Shown piece by piece: positions 8,411 to 15,600 of a DNA stretch of 64,000 nt. The number at the start of each line of letters is the position of its first letter. The stretch's first letter is position 1. A model generated the notes under the pieces. The model was not told the DNA's origin, ran no database searches, and saw nothing but the letters and a program-made list of their open reading frames with translations. A program made the translations under genes and the position numbers. This stretch comes from an uncultured Eisenbergiella sp. (GTDB lineage Bacteria; Bacillota; Clostridia; Lachnospirales; Lachnospiraceae): contig CAJUEL010000012.1 of the NCBI GenBank assembly GCA_910585455.1, forward strand, positions 45,537-109,536. The letters run 5' to 3'.

Positions 8411-8764
8411 GTACGGGAAGCCAATAAAAAGGAACCCCGTATGGCTGACAAGCACTTCACATATGAAGACAGCGGCAGCTGCCGAGATACAGAGAAATGT
8501 AAAAAAGCAGACAAAAGCTGGACGTTGAGGAATGAAGTTCTATGCATAAAGAGGTGTTGAATAACCTCGAGGGCATGCATAGAGCTTTGCTGGGGAGGAA
8601 CCGTTCAATCCAGACAGAAGGGAGCTTTGAGATCATGAAATATAACCGGTGGTACAAAGGGACTGAATTCGGTAAAACGGGGACTTTTTCTGGTATTCAT
8701 TGGGCATAATCTCTATAAATTTCACAACAAACAGATGAGCCTCCAGAAAGCGGCTCAAGAATAA
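8411..8764 (+). pseudogene. Relic of an IS1182-family transposase C-terminus
   Basis: Broken reading frames carry protein sequence resembling the 3' end of IS1182-type DDE transposases. One frame reads HKEVLNNLEGMHRALLG, RNRSIQTEGSFEIMKYNRW. After a shift another reads IGHNLYKFHNKQMSLQKAA and stops at 8764. An upstream piece (EDSGSCRDTEKCKKADKS) looks like the Cys-rich part before the last catalytic region. No intact frame, terminal inverted repeats or target duplication could be found. It begins about 110 bases after the array. The assignment is from memory of the family pattern. Confidence 0.6.
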
Positions 8765-9257
8765 AAAGTGGCAGATTTTATAGGGAAAGGGGCGTTATAT
8801 GCCTTTAAGAGTCAAATGCGGATAAGGTGACAATATAAACAGGGGGCATCAAAAGTGGAGATTTTAAACTCCGTTTTTTTATTGCCCAACACATAGCCAA
8901 TTTCTTTTTCCAGCGCATGCTTTTTATAATAGCAATGGTCTCTGTGACAGCGTTCATAATGCATGCTACAGCTTGCATTCCGCAGTTTATCTACAAATCA
9001 TGCAAAGCAAATTGCGTGATTTGGCAGGCAAGACTGATGGGACAGGGGCAGATATCACAAATTCACTTTCCACAGCATGGGTAATAACTCACAAAAATTG
9101 TATAAAATGTACAAATGCACTTACATTTACTAAAAAAAAGTGATAAAATAGAAAATGTAAATGGTTTGATACAGAGGATAAGGGTGCGCCGGAAAACAGT
9201 TTTTTGGCGGTCCTCAAAGCAGGGTATAGCAAAAATATTTTGCAGAAGGGAGAGTGG
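8765..9257. other. Non-coding stretch with possible minus-strand gene relic
   Basis: Nearly 500 bases without a convincing gene. On the minus strand, 8812 to about 8997 is an open frame without a good start. It encodes a Cys/His-rich peptide (CSMHYERCHRDHCYYKKH, then ALEKEIGYVLGNKK) that looks protein-like and may be a gene remnant. Around 8853-8881 a weak hairpin (GGAG...CTCC) is followed by seven T. Near 9122-9150 there is a possible -35/-10 pair for the next gene (TTACAT, 17 bases, TAAAAT), which is weak evidence. Confidence 0.35.
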
Positions 9258-9773
9258 ATGTTTCAGGTTGATGATATTGTGGTATATGGAAGGAACGGCG
9301 TTTGCAGAATAACGGATATTGGCACAATTTCCATGTCCATGGCGGATAGCCATAAGCTGTATTATACGTTAAAGCCATTGTTTGGGCATGATGCGGTGCT
9401 TTATGTGCCTGTTGACCGGGAGGGAAGCGTCATGCGTCCGGTTATGACGCAGGAACAGGCGAAGGAGCTGATCAGTGAAATTCCGGATATCGAGTGTGTA
9501 TTCAGCGCGAATGAGCGGGAGCGGGAAGCGCAGTATAAGGAAGCGCTTCGTACCGGCGACAGCAGGGAGCTTGTGAAGATCATCAAGCTTTTATATGGAA
9601 GAAAGCAGGCGAGAATCCGTCAGGGAAAGAAGATGACTTCGGTGGATGAGCGGTATTTTAATCAGGCGCAGGAGCGTCTTTACGAAGAGCTGGGGTATGC
9701 GTTGGACATCACGAAAGACAAGGTGGAATCCTATATTGCGGATAATATTGTCGCGGCGGGAAAATGGCTGTGA
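9258..9773 (+). CDS. CarD/CdnL-like transcription regulator
   Basis: CarD-type proteins bind the RNA polymerase beta subunit through a Tudor-like N-terminal domain and steady open promoter complexes. The 171-residue protein begins MFQVDDIVVYGRNGVCRITD, the typical RNA polymerase interaction fold, with YYTLKPL and VLYVPVD strands, and has a helical C-terminal half (ELVKIIKLLYGRKQARI). The ATG at 9258 is chosen because GAAGGGAGAG precedes it; the longer frame from 9204 adds an unrelated extension. It stands alone and is followed by a good terminator. Its targets cannot be read from the sequence. Confidence 0.85.
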   Translation: MFQVDDIVVYGRNGVCRITDIGTISMSMADSHKLYYTLKPLFGHDAVLYVPVDREGSVMRPVMTQEQAKELISEIPDIECVFSANEREREAQYKEALRTGDSRELVKIIKLLYGRKQARIRQGKKMTSVDERYFNQAQERLYEELGYALDITKDKVESYIADNIVAAGKWL

Positions 9774-9776
9774 GGG

Positions 9777-9805
9777 AAGGACCGGTTTAGCCGGTTCTTT
9801 TTTTA
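9777..9805 (+). terminator. Rho-independent terminator after the CarD-like gene
   Basis: A nine-pair stem (AAGGACCGG with CCGGTTCTT, one G-T pair) closes a five-base loop TTTAG and runs into eight T. It starts directly after the CarD stop codon. Confidence 0.85.
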
Positions 9806-9930
9806 TACGATAGGAAACTTCGTTCCCTATCGTATAAAAAAAGACATTAATGCGTACTCGCGCGTGAGGAAGAAGTTGCCTGTCGGCAACCGCGCTCGAC
9901 GCGGTGTGTGCGCTTTGCGCACACTTTTTT
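9805..9930 (+). ncRNA. Run of hairpins ending in a terminator, possible small RNA
   Basis: After the CarD terminator come an inverted repeat around 9805-9836 (ATACGATAGG...CCTATCGTAT), then GTTGCC-tgtc-GGCAAC at 9875-9890, CCGCG-ctcga-CGCGG at 9890-9904 and GTGTGCGC-ttt-GCGCACAC at 9906-9924 followed by six T. No reading frame is present. The tandem stems ending in an intrinsic terminator could be a small RNA or simply stacked intergenic hairpins; no promoter was identified. Confidence 0.35.
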
Positions 9931-9938
9931 ATGTATCC

Positions 9939-9969
9939 TTGACTCTCCCCCAGGGGGAGCCCTTATAAT
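9939..9969 (+). promoter_or_regulatory. MerR-type promoter and operator
   Basis: TTGACT (-35) and TATAAT (-10) are separated by 19 bases instead of 17. The spacer holds a perfect dyad CTCCCCC-A-GGGGGAG at 9945-9959. Overlong spacing with a dyad inside it is the hallmark of promoters that MerR-family activators bend into an active shape. It lies 40 bases before the MerR/methyltransferase start, so autoregulation of the whole operon is the natural reading. Confidence 0.88.
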
Positions 9970-10008
9970 GAACATAAGAGAAGCGGACAGATACAGGGAG
10001 GAGCAGGG

Positions 10009-11217
10009 ATGAAAGAAAAAATGACATCGGGTGAGCTGGCAAAAAGGACGGGCGTATCCCAGAAAGCGATCCGGCTGTATGACGAAAAGGGGCTGCTGCG
10101 CCCGACGGCGTATTCGGAAGGGAATTATCGCCTCTACGATGAAGAGGCGCTGTTCACGCTGGAAAAAATCATCGCCCTAAAGCAGGTGGGATTTTCGCTG
10201 GACGAAATCCGGGAAAATCTGATTTTTGACGAAGGCATGGATATACAAACCTCTCTGCGGCAGCAGATACAGCTTTTGTATGAAAAGAAAAAGCAGCTGG
10301 AAAGCTCCATCGCATGTCTGGAAAACGCGCTGAAACGCTGTAGCGGACAAAACGATTGGGACAGTGTGGCGGAAGCGCTGCGCAATATTTTGATCAATCA
10401 GGCAGCGAACGAAAGATATCAATATTATCAGGAACAGAAAAGCGGGGCATGGTATCCGAAGATATACCGGTCCCTGCGGATTGAGAGTGGGCAAAGAATT
10501 CTGGATCTGGGCTGTGGCCGCGGGCTTTTGTGGCTGCAAAACCGGGAAGCTCTGCCTCAAAATATCCGGGTCGATGCGGTGGACCTGCACGGAAGCGGAG
10601 CGGACAGCTTTGCGCAGGAGCTGGAAAAGAGCGAAGAGGTGCTGCCGCCCAGCACGGCCTTTCATTTCTGGTGGCAGGATGTAGAGGAGGAGTCTTTGTG
10701 GGAACAGCTGGCAGCGCATGCGCCTTATCAGCGGGTTATCGCCCACTATTTTCTGCATTTTCTGCGGGATGAGGAAAAAATGCTTTCCCGGATTGCCCGG
10801 ATTCTCGCTCCCGATGGGCTTTTCTCCTGCAATGGTCCGTGTGTCAGCCGGGAATATGGCTTCTGGGAGGAGTGGCTGCAAAAGCACGGGATCGATGCAG
10901 GCTTTGTTTCCGCCAAAATAAAAGAGCGGAAGAAAAGAGAAGGGGAATTTTTAAAAAAGCTGCAGCGACATTTTTCTACCGTCAAAAGCGTAGAGCTTTC
11001 CAACGATATGAAATATGAGCAGCCTGAGGCGCTTCTGAAACGGCTGCTGTGCTTTTTCCCGGATCAGAAAAAGGCGCTGTGCGCAGAGCGGGAGCGGATT
11101 CTGGCATATGCGGGGGAGGAGCTGGATCGTGCCGGGATCATTACCGTTCCAATCAGCATGACCTTCCGGCACTGTTTTGCTTTGGACAGGGAGAAAGTAA
11201 AACTTTCATACGATTGA
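10009..11217 (+). CDS. MerR-family regulator fused to a SAM methyltransferase
   Basis: Residues 1-75 are a MerR DNA-binding domain (MTSGELAKRTGVSQKAIRLY, then GLLRP, NYRLYDEEAL and KQVGFSLDEIR), followed by a dimerisation coiled coil to about residue 115. From about 140 onward there is a class I methyltransferase domain with motif I ILDLGCGRG at 164-172, a motif II-like acidic end (VDAVDLHG) and a partner motif (RVIAHYFLHFLRDEEKMLSRI). The fusion suggests a regulator whose effector domain binds, or perhaps modifies, a small molecule. The MerR-type promoter upstream and two ABC transporter genes downstream (gap 35 bases) suggest drug- or peptide-induced export. The ligand is unknown. Confidence 0.85.
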   Translation: MKEKMTSGELAKRTGVSQKAIRLYDEKGLLRPTAYSEGNYRLYDEEALFTLEKIIALKQVGFSLDEIRENLIFDEGMDIQTSLRQQIQLLYEKKKQLESSIACLENALKRCSGQNDWDSVAEALRNILINQAANERYQYYQEQKSGAWYPKIYRSLRIESGQRILDLGCGRGLLWLQNREALPQNIRVDAVDLHGSGADSFAQELEKSEEVLPPSTAFHFWWQDVEEESLWEQLAAHAPYQRVIAHYFLHFLRDEEKMLSRIARILAPDGLFSCNGPCVSREYGFWEEWLQKHGIDAGFVSAKIKERKKREGEFLKKLQRHFSTVKSVELSNDMKYEQPEALLKRLLCFFPDQKKALCAERERILAYAGEELDRAGIITVPISMTFRHCFALDREKVKLSYD

Positions 11218-11252
11218 ATTTATGTCCGTCAAAGTAGACAAGGAGTGTAAGT

Positions 11253-13031
11253 ATGAGATATTGTTTTCGTATGACAAAAGGATACCGGCTTTGGTTATGC
11301 GGCCTGTTTGTTGTGGTTCTTTGCGCCACGGGAACGGGGGCGCTGTTTCCCTGGGCGATCGGGAGGCTGGTGGATGAAATTTTTTACCGGAGACGGATGA
11401 GGGGCTTTCTGGCGGCGTTTTGCGTGTATGCAGGGCTGTATCTGCTCAACCAGTGCCTGCACGGCGCGCTGAATTATTTCTGGGTGCGGCTTCGCGTGAC
11501 CTGGCTGATCGATATCCGAAAGGCATGCTTTTCCCATCTGCAAAAGCTTAAGGCGGAGGTCTTATGCGGCATCAGAAGCGGAGATGTGATCAGGCGGATG
11601 CGGGAGGATGTGGAATGTTTTCTGGAATTTGTGCACCGCAGCCTGTTTTATGTGGCGGCACATATTTTACAGCTGGGGATTTCGCTGGGATATCTTTATG
11701 TCACCGCCCCTTCCATGGCGCTTGCGGCGCTTGTATTTACGCCGGTCATGGGATATACGGTCCGCCATTTTACGGCAAAGCTTACGGCAGAGCATCAAAG
11801 GATACAAAACGGCAAAGGGCTTTTGGAGGCGTGGATTCTGGAAATGATGGCGGGAATCTTTCGGTGGAAGCTTTTGGGCGCGGCGGATCAGGTGCAGCGG
11901 GATTATCGGGAAAAAAGCTGTCGGGTGCTGGAGGGAGAAATTCATGCGGGCTTTACAGGGCTGTATGCGGAAAATTTAAACGGCGCGCTGACGCTTTTGG
12001 GACAGCTTGCCGTGTATGCGATCGCCGCTTACCGGATCCGGGGAGGCAGCATGACGGTGGGGCAGTTTGTGGCAAGCGCCTCTTACTTTGCGGGCTGTGC
12101 GGGGTATTTTCGTGCCATCGGGAAGAAAATTCAGGACAGCAGCCAAAACCTTGCGGGGATCAGGCGGGTGGAGGCTTTTATGGGCTGGGAGGAAGAGCGG
12201 GATTGCCCCGGGGCATATACGCGCATATTTGAAAAGGGCAGCATCCGTCTGGAGGGAGTGTCCTTCGGATACGGAAAAGAAAGAGTGCTTCACGGGATCG
12301 ATCTGCAGATCGAGGCAGGAGAGCGGCTGGCGCTGGTGGGAAAAAGCGGGGAAGGAAAGAGCACCCTGTTAAAGCTTTTATGCCGGCTTTACGAGCCGCA
12401 GGAGGGACAGATTTTTGTGGATGGAGCATGCCTGCACACCTGTACGCTGGCGGGCGTGCGCAGCCAGATCGCGGTTGTGTGGCAGGAGAACGGGCTGTTT
12501 CATGCCAGCCTGCGGGAAAATATCGCATTGTCCGACGACTCTTCGCAGGACAGACGGATATGGGAAATTCTGGAGGGACTGAGGCTTAAGGAGCTGGCAG
12601 AGAGCCTGCCGGCGGGGCTGGACACGGTTTTGGGAGAGGGAGAAAGGAGCTTATCCGGCGGTCAAAAGCAGCGCATCGCCATCGCCAGATGCGTGTTCAA
12701 ACAGCCGAAGGTGTTGCTTTTGGATGAGGCAACCTCTGCGCTGGACGGGGAGACGGAAACGGCGGTCATCACGTTTTTGTGTGAACAGCTTCCCGGAACG
12801 ACGATCCTTTGCGCGGCCCACCGGTTTTCCGCCGTGCTTGCCTTTCCCCAGACAGCGGTGCTGGAGCAGGGCAGGATCAGCGCCAAAGGCCCCCATGCTG
12901 TGTTGATGGAACGAAGCGGTCTGTACCGGGCGCTCTATGAGGAATACCGAAGCGGCGCAGACGGAGAGAAAAATCTGCCGTCGGCGGGTGGCAAAAAGAG
13001 GGGAGGGGAAACATTTGAAGCTGCATTTTAA
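11253..13031 (+). CDS. ABC exporter half-transporter (first of a pair)
   Basis: A 592-residue type I ABC exporter: about 310 residues of membrane domain with six likely helices, then a nucleotide-binding domain. Walker A GKSGEGKST is near residue 362, signature LSGGQ at 467, Walker B VLLLDEATS with its catalytic Glu near 490, and the switch His in CAAHRFS. AAGGAG precedes the ATG at 11253. The next gene encodes a second half-transporter and overlaps its end, so the two probably form a heterodimer. Substrate is unknown; the MerR-type control suggests an antimicrobial or another toxic compound. Confidence 0.9.
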   Translation: MRYCFRMTKGYRLWLCGLFVVVLCATGTGALFPWAIGRLVDEIFYRRRMRGFLAAFCVYAGLYLLNQCLHGALNYFWVRLRVTWLIDIRKACFSHLQKLKAEVLCGIRSGDVIRRMREDVECFLEFVHRSLFYVAAHILQLGISLGYLYVTAPSMALAALVFTPVMGYTVRHFTAKLTAEHQRIQNGKGLLEAWILEMMAGIFRWKLLGAADQVQRDYREKSCRVLEGEIHAGFTGLYAENLNGALTLLGQLAVYAIAAYRIRGGSMTVGQFVASASYFAGCAGYFRAIGKKIQDSSQNLAGIRRVEAFMGWEEERDCPGAYTRIFEKGSIRLEGVSFGYGKERVLHGIDLQIEAGERLALVGKSGEGKSTLLKLLCRLYEPQEGQIFVDGACLHTCTLAGVRSQIAVVWQENGLFHASLRENIALSDDSSQDRRIWEILEGLRLKELAESLPAGLDTVLGEGERSLSGGQKQRIAIARCVFKQPKVLLLDEATSALDGETETAVITFLCEQLPGTTILCAAHRFSAVLAFPQTAVLEQGRISAKGPHAVLMERSGLYRALYEEYRSGADGEKNLPSAGGKKRGGETFEAAF

Positions 13032-14709
13032 ACGGTGCGCGGGTATGGCATCGCGGGCATTATCTGCGGTATGCAGGGGGAAAGGGATGCTAAGCAACGG
13101 CTTATGTGCGGGCGCTTTCATAAGACCTTACCGGAGCAGAGCAGCGGTTTATCTGTTCTGGCGGCTTTTACAATACGGAATCTCCCTTTTGCCGCCGTTG
13201 TGCTATCTGCTGTTTCTCAACGAGGTGATCATGAAGGGGCGGATTGATTTTCTATGGGCGCCCTTTTTGCTTTATGTGCTGACTTATGCGGGAGCCGCCC
13301 TCACCTCGGTCTGCCAGAAACGGGCCTATAACCGGGTTTTTCCCGTCATGGCGCTGGAATGGAAGGGGCGGATGCTGGAGCAATACGCCCGGCTGGATAT
13401 CCAAAGGCTGCAGGCGTATACGGCGGGAGAGCGAAAGCTGCGTTTGCATAACGATACGGAAAACGCAGCGCTGTACTGGGAAAAAACGCTGGAGGCGGGC
13501 GTGTTGTCGGCGGGCGCGCTGGTCACGGCGGGCATTCTGCTTTCCTTAAACTGGATTCTGGCGCTTTGCAGCTTCGCGCTTTTGCCGGTGTCCTTTTGGG
13601 TAACCCGCCTGATTCGGGGAAGGAGCAGCCGGGAGTATGAACGGGAGCGCAGGCTTTTGGGAAGCTGGCAGGATTTCATGCTTCACAATCTGTTTTTCTG
13701 GAAGGAGGTGCGGACGGACGGGCAGCAGGAGCGGCAGGAGAAGCGGTTTGGGGCGCTGTGGAAGGAGATGGGACAGGCATCGCTGCGCGCTCACATGTAC
13801 TGGTTTTGCAACAGAACCTTTCTGGCGTTTAAGGACGTGTTTCTGACCCGGATGGGGCTGTATCTGCTGGGCGGCATTCTGGTCATAAACGGTATGGCTG
13901 CGTTGCCGGCGTTGCTCGCCTTCGTGGAATATTATGGCAATTTTGCGGACCGCCTGCTGGAGCTTGCGGATATTGCCTTAAAAAGAGGGGAGCAGGAGCG
14001 GTCGCTGGAAAGAATCGGAGAAATCATGGCGCTTTCTGTCGCGAAGCGGCCGCATCAAATGGAAGCCTTTGAGAGCCTGCGGTGCGATCGGCTCACATTT
14101 GCCTATGAGGAAAACCAGGAAAGCGTTTTGCGGGATTTTTCTCTGGAGGTGAAAAAGGGGGAAAAGGTGGCGATCGTGGGGGAAAGCGGATGCGGGAAAA
14201 GCACGTTGATCAAGCTTCTGGCAGGCTGTCTGGAGCCTGTGGCCGGTGAGGTTTTCTGGAACGGTCAGCCGGCAGCGCAGACGGACCGGGCCAGCCTGTA
14301 CCGCAGAGTGGGCTTTTTGATGCAGGAGGGCAGCCTGTTCAATCTGACTATCCGGGAAAATCTGACGTTTGCGAAAGCGGATGCGTCCAACAGAGAGCTG
14401 GAGGACGCCTGTCGGCGGGCGAACATCCTGGATTTTATTCAGACATTACCTTTGGGCTTTGAGACTGTGATCGGGGAAAACGGAATCCGTCTGTCCGGCG
14501 GACAAAGACAGCGGCTGCTCATCGCCAGCCTGTTTTTACAGGACCCGGAGGTCATCATCTTTGACGAAGCCACCTCCTCTCTGGACTATCAGAACGAAAG
14601 CGAAATCCTGCGGCTTTTGACGGAGCAGATGGGCGAAAAGACGCTCATTATGGTGACCCACAGAAAAACCGCTCTGACAAACTGCGACAGAGTCATTATA
14701 ATGGACTGA
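13015..14709 (+). CDS. ABC exporter half-transporter (second of a pair)
   Basis: A 564-residue membrane plus ATPase protein with Walker A GESGCGKST near residue 389, signature LSGGQ at 493, Walker B VIIFDEATS and switch His in MVTHRKT. Both ATP sites of the predicted heterodimer keep their catalytic Glu, so neither is obviously degenerate. The TTG at 13015 is preferred because GAGGGGAGGGG lies just upstream; the ATG at 13087 is a possible alternative. The frame open from 12937 overlaps the previous gene and is too early. It ends the MerR operon, and a giant hairpin begins 39 bases downstream. Confidence 0.87.
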   Translation: MKLHFKRCAGMASRALSAVCRGKGMLSNGLCAGAFIRPYRSRAAVYLFWRLLQYGISLLPPLCYLLFLNEVIMKGRIDFLWAPFLLYVLTYAGAALTSVCQKRAYNRVFPVMALEWKGRMLEQYARLDIQRLQAYTAGERKLRLHNDTENAALYWEKTLEAGVLSAGALVTAGILLSLNWILALCSFALLPVSFWVTRLIRGRSSREYERERRLLGSWQDFMLHNLFFWKEVRTDGQQERQEKRFGALWKEMGQASLRAHMYWFCNRTFLAFKDVFLTRMGLYLLGGILVINGMAALPALLAFVEYYGNFADRLLELADIALKRGEQERSLERIGEIMALSVAKRPHQMEAFESLRCDRLTFAYEENQESVLRDFSLEVKKGEKVAIVGESGCGKSTLIKLLAGCLEPVAGEVFWNGQPAAQTDRASLYRRVGFLMQEGSLFNLTIRENLTFAKADASNRELEDACRRANILDFIQTLPLGFETVIGENGIRLSGGQRQRLLIASLFLQDPEVIIFDEATSSLDYQNESEILRLLTEQMGEKTLIMVTHRKTALTNCDRVIIMD

Positions 14710-14747
14710 AGCCGCATGCGGAGAAAAGATTCCGGGCGGCAAAAGGC

Positions 14748-15094
14748 GCGGCTTTCCGGCAGGAGCAGACACAGGCAGGGCGGGAGCAGCAGGCGGACGG
14801 CGGGAACAGAAACGGTGGGCATGCGATACAGGCACAGGGGGTTCCGGTCGCGATATCCGGAGTGGGAAATTCCACAAAGCGGCAGAATATTCCAGGAACA
14901 GGGCGCAAAAAAACTCACTTCGTTCGGACAGTTTTGCGCCCTGTTCCTGGAATATTCTGCCGTTTTGGGAATTTCTCCACTCCGGATAAAGCTCCCGGAA
15001 CCTCTTGTGCCTGTATCGCATGCCCACCGTTTCCGTTCCCGCCGTCCGCCTGCTGCTCCCGTCCTGCCTGTGTCTGCTCCTGCCGGAAAGCCGC
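14748..15094. repeat. Giant hairpin element 1 (long inverted repeat, about 347 bp)
   Basis: The two arms, each about 165 bases, are almost perfectly complementary around a short centre near 14921. They run from GCGGCTTTCCGGCAGGAG to its complement at 15094. The inner arm reads CAGAATATTCCAGGAACAGG before the loop. The loop contains CTCACTTCGTTCGGACAG between A and T runs. The arms differ at one block: GGTCGCGATATCC on the left against GGGAGCTTTATCC on the right (read as complement). The same block, loop and inner arm recur in element 3 in the opposite orientation. No gene is credible here; open frames on both strands are by-products of the palindrome. Confidence 0.9.
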
Positions 15095-15105
15095 ACCTCC
15101 TGTCG

Positions 15106-15442
15106 CCTGAAAGTTACTGTCCACGGTGCCGCCGGGTATGGCGTGTCAGCGGTCGGTCCCCTTTCTTCCATCCTCTCCGCCGGTGCAGACTGCTTTTTGG
15201 GCGCCTGATATCCGAAACAGGCAAATCGCCGCCAAAGTGCAGTCCATTTCTGCCGCAAAAGTGGGAAAACGAACAACGTGAGTTCCCGCTTTTGCGCAGG
15301 AATGGCTGCACTTTGGCGGATGGATTTGCCGTTTCGGATATCAGGCGCCCAAAAAGCAGTCTGCACCGGCGGAGAGGATGGAAGAAAGGGGACCGACCGC
15401 TGACACGCCATACCCGGCGGCACCGTGGGCAGTAACCTTCCG
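15106..15442. repeat. Giant hairpin element 2 (long inverted repeat, about 337 bp)
   Basis: A second long palindrome starts 12 bases after element 1. Arms of about 160 bases (outer part GTTACTG then CCACGGTGCCGCCGGGTATG) meet near 15274 in a loop holding CGAACAACGTGAGTT, which resembles the element 1 and 3 loop read as CGAACGAAGTGAGTT. The inner arm shares GATATCCG, an AAAT block, CCAAAG and a final GCAAAA with the others, though most of its arm sequence differs. It looks like a diverged member of the same family. Confidence 0.85.
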
Positions 15443-15476
15443 GGACCTGATTCCTCACAGTTGTGCGGATACCGTA

Positions 15477-15506
15477 TTGCGTTTGGGCGTGTTCCTGTGG
15501 TAAAAT
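15477..15506 (+). promoter_or_regulatory. Likely promoter of the hybrid kinase gene
   Basis: TTGCGT and TAAAAT are 18 bases apart, with TGG just before the -10 (extended -10). Transcription from here would start near 15513, after the first two in-frame ATGs of the long frame, which supports the later GTG start of the kinase. Confidence 0.5.
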
Positions 15507-15600
15507 AATGGCATCAGGAAAACAGCAACAGGGTTTGCATAAAAGCCGTATTGCCGTGGGTTTTTCAGCATCAGGGCAGGGCAGAAATGAAGGTAGAGCG

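Noticed and set aside
14748..15094. Reading the giant hairpins as ordinary terminators or as two facing insertion-sequence ends
   Set aside because: Arms of 165 bases are far longer than any terminator, no T run follows, and no transposase or target duplication is present. The conserved loop asymmetry argues against two chance IS ends.
14716..15435. Long open frames on both strands over the giant hairpins (up to 295 codons)
   Set aside because: The two strands encode nearly the same Arg/Pro/Ser-rich peptide because the sequence is palindromic. No start site, ribosome binding site or known protein pattern supports them.
15463..15600. N-terminal extension of the hybrid kinase
   Set aside because: It contains the likely promoter (15477-15506), and the translated segment is not PAS-like. 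The GTG at 15601 fits the domain start.
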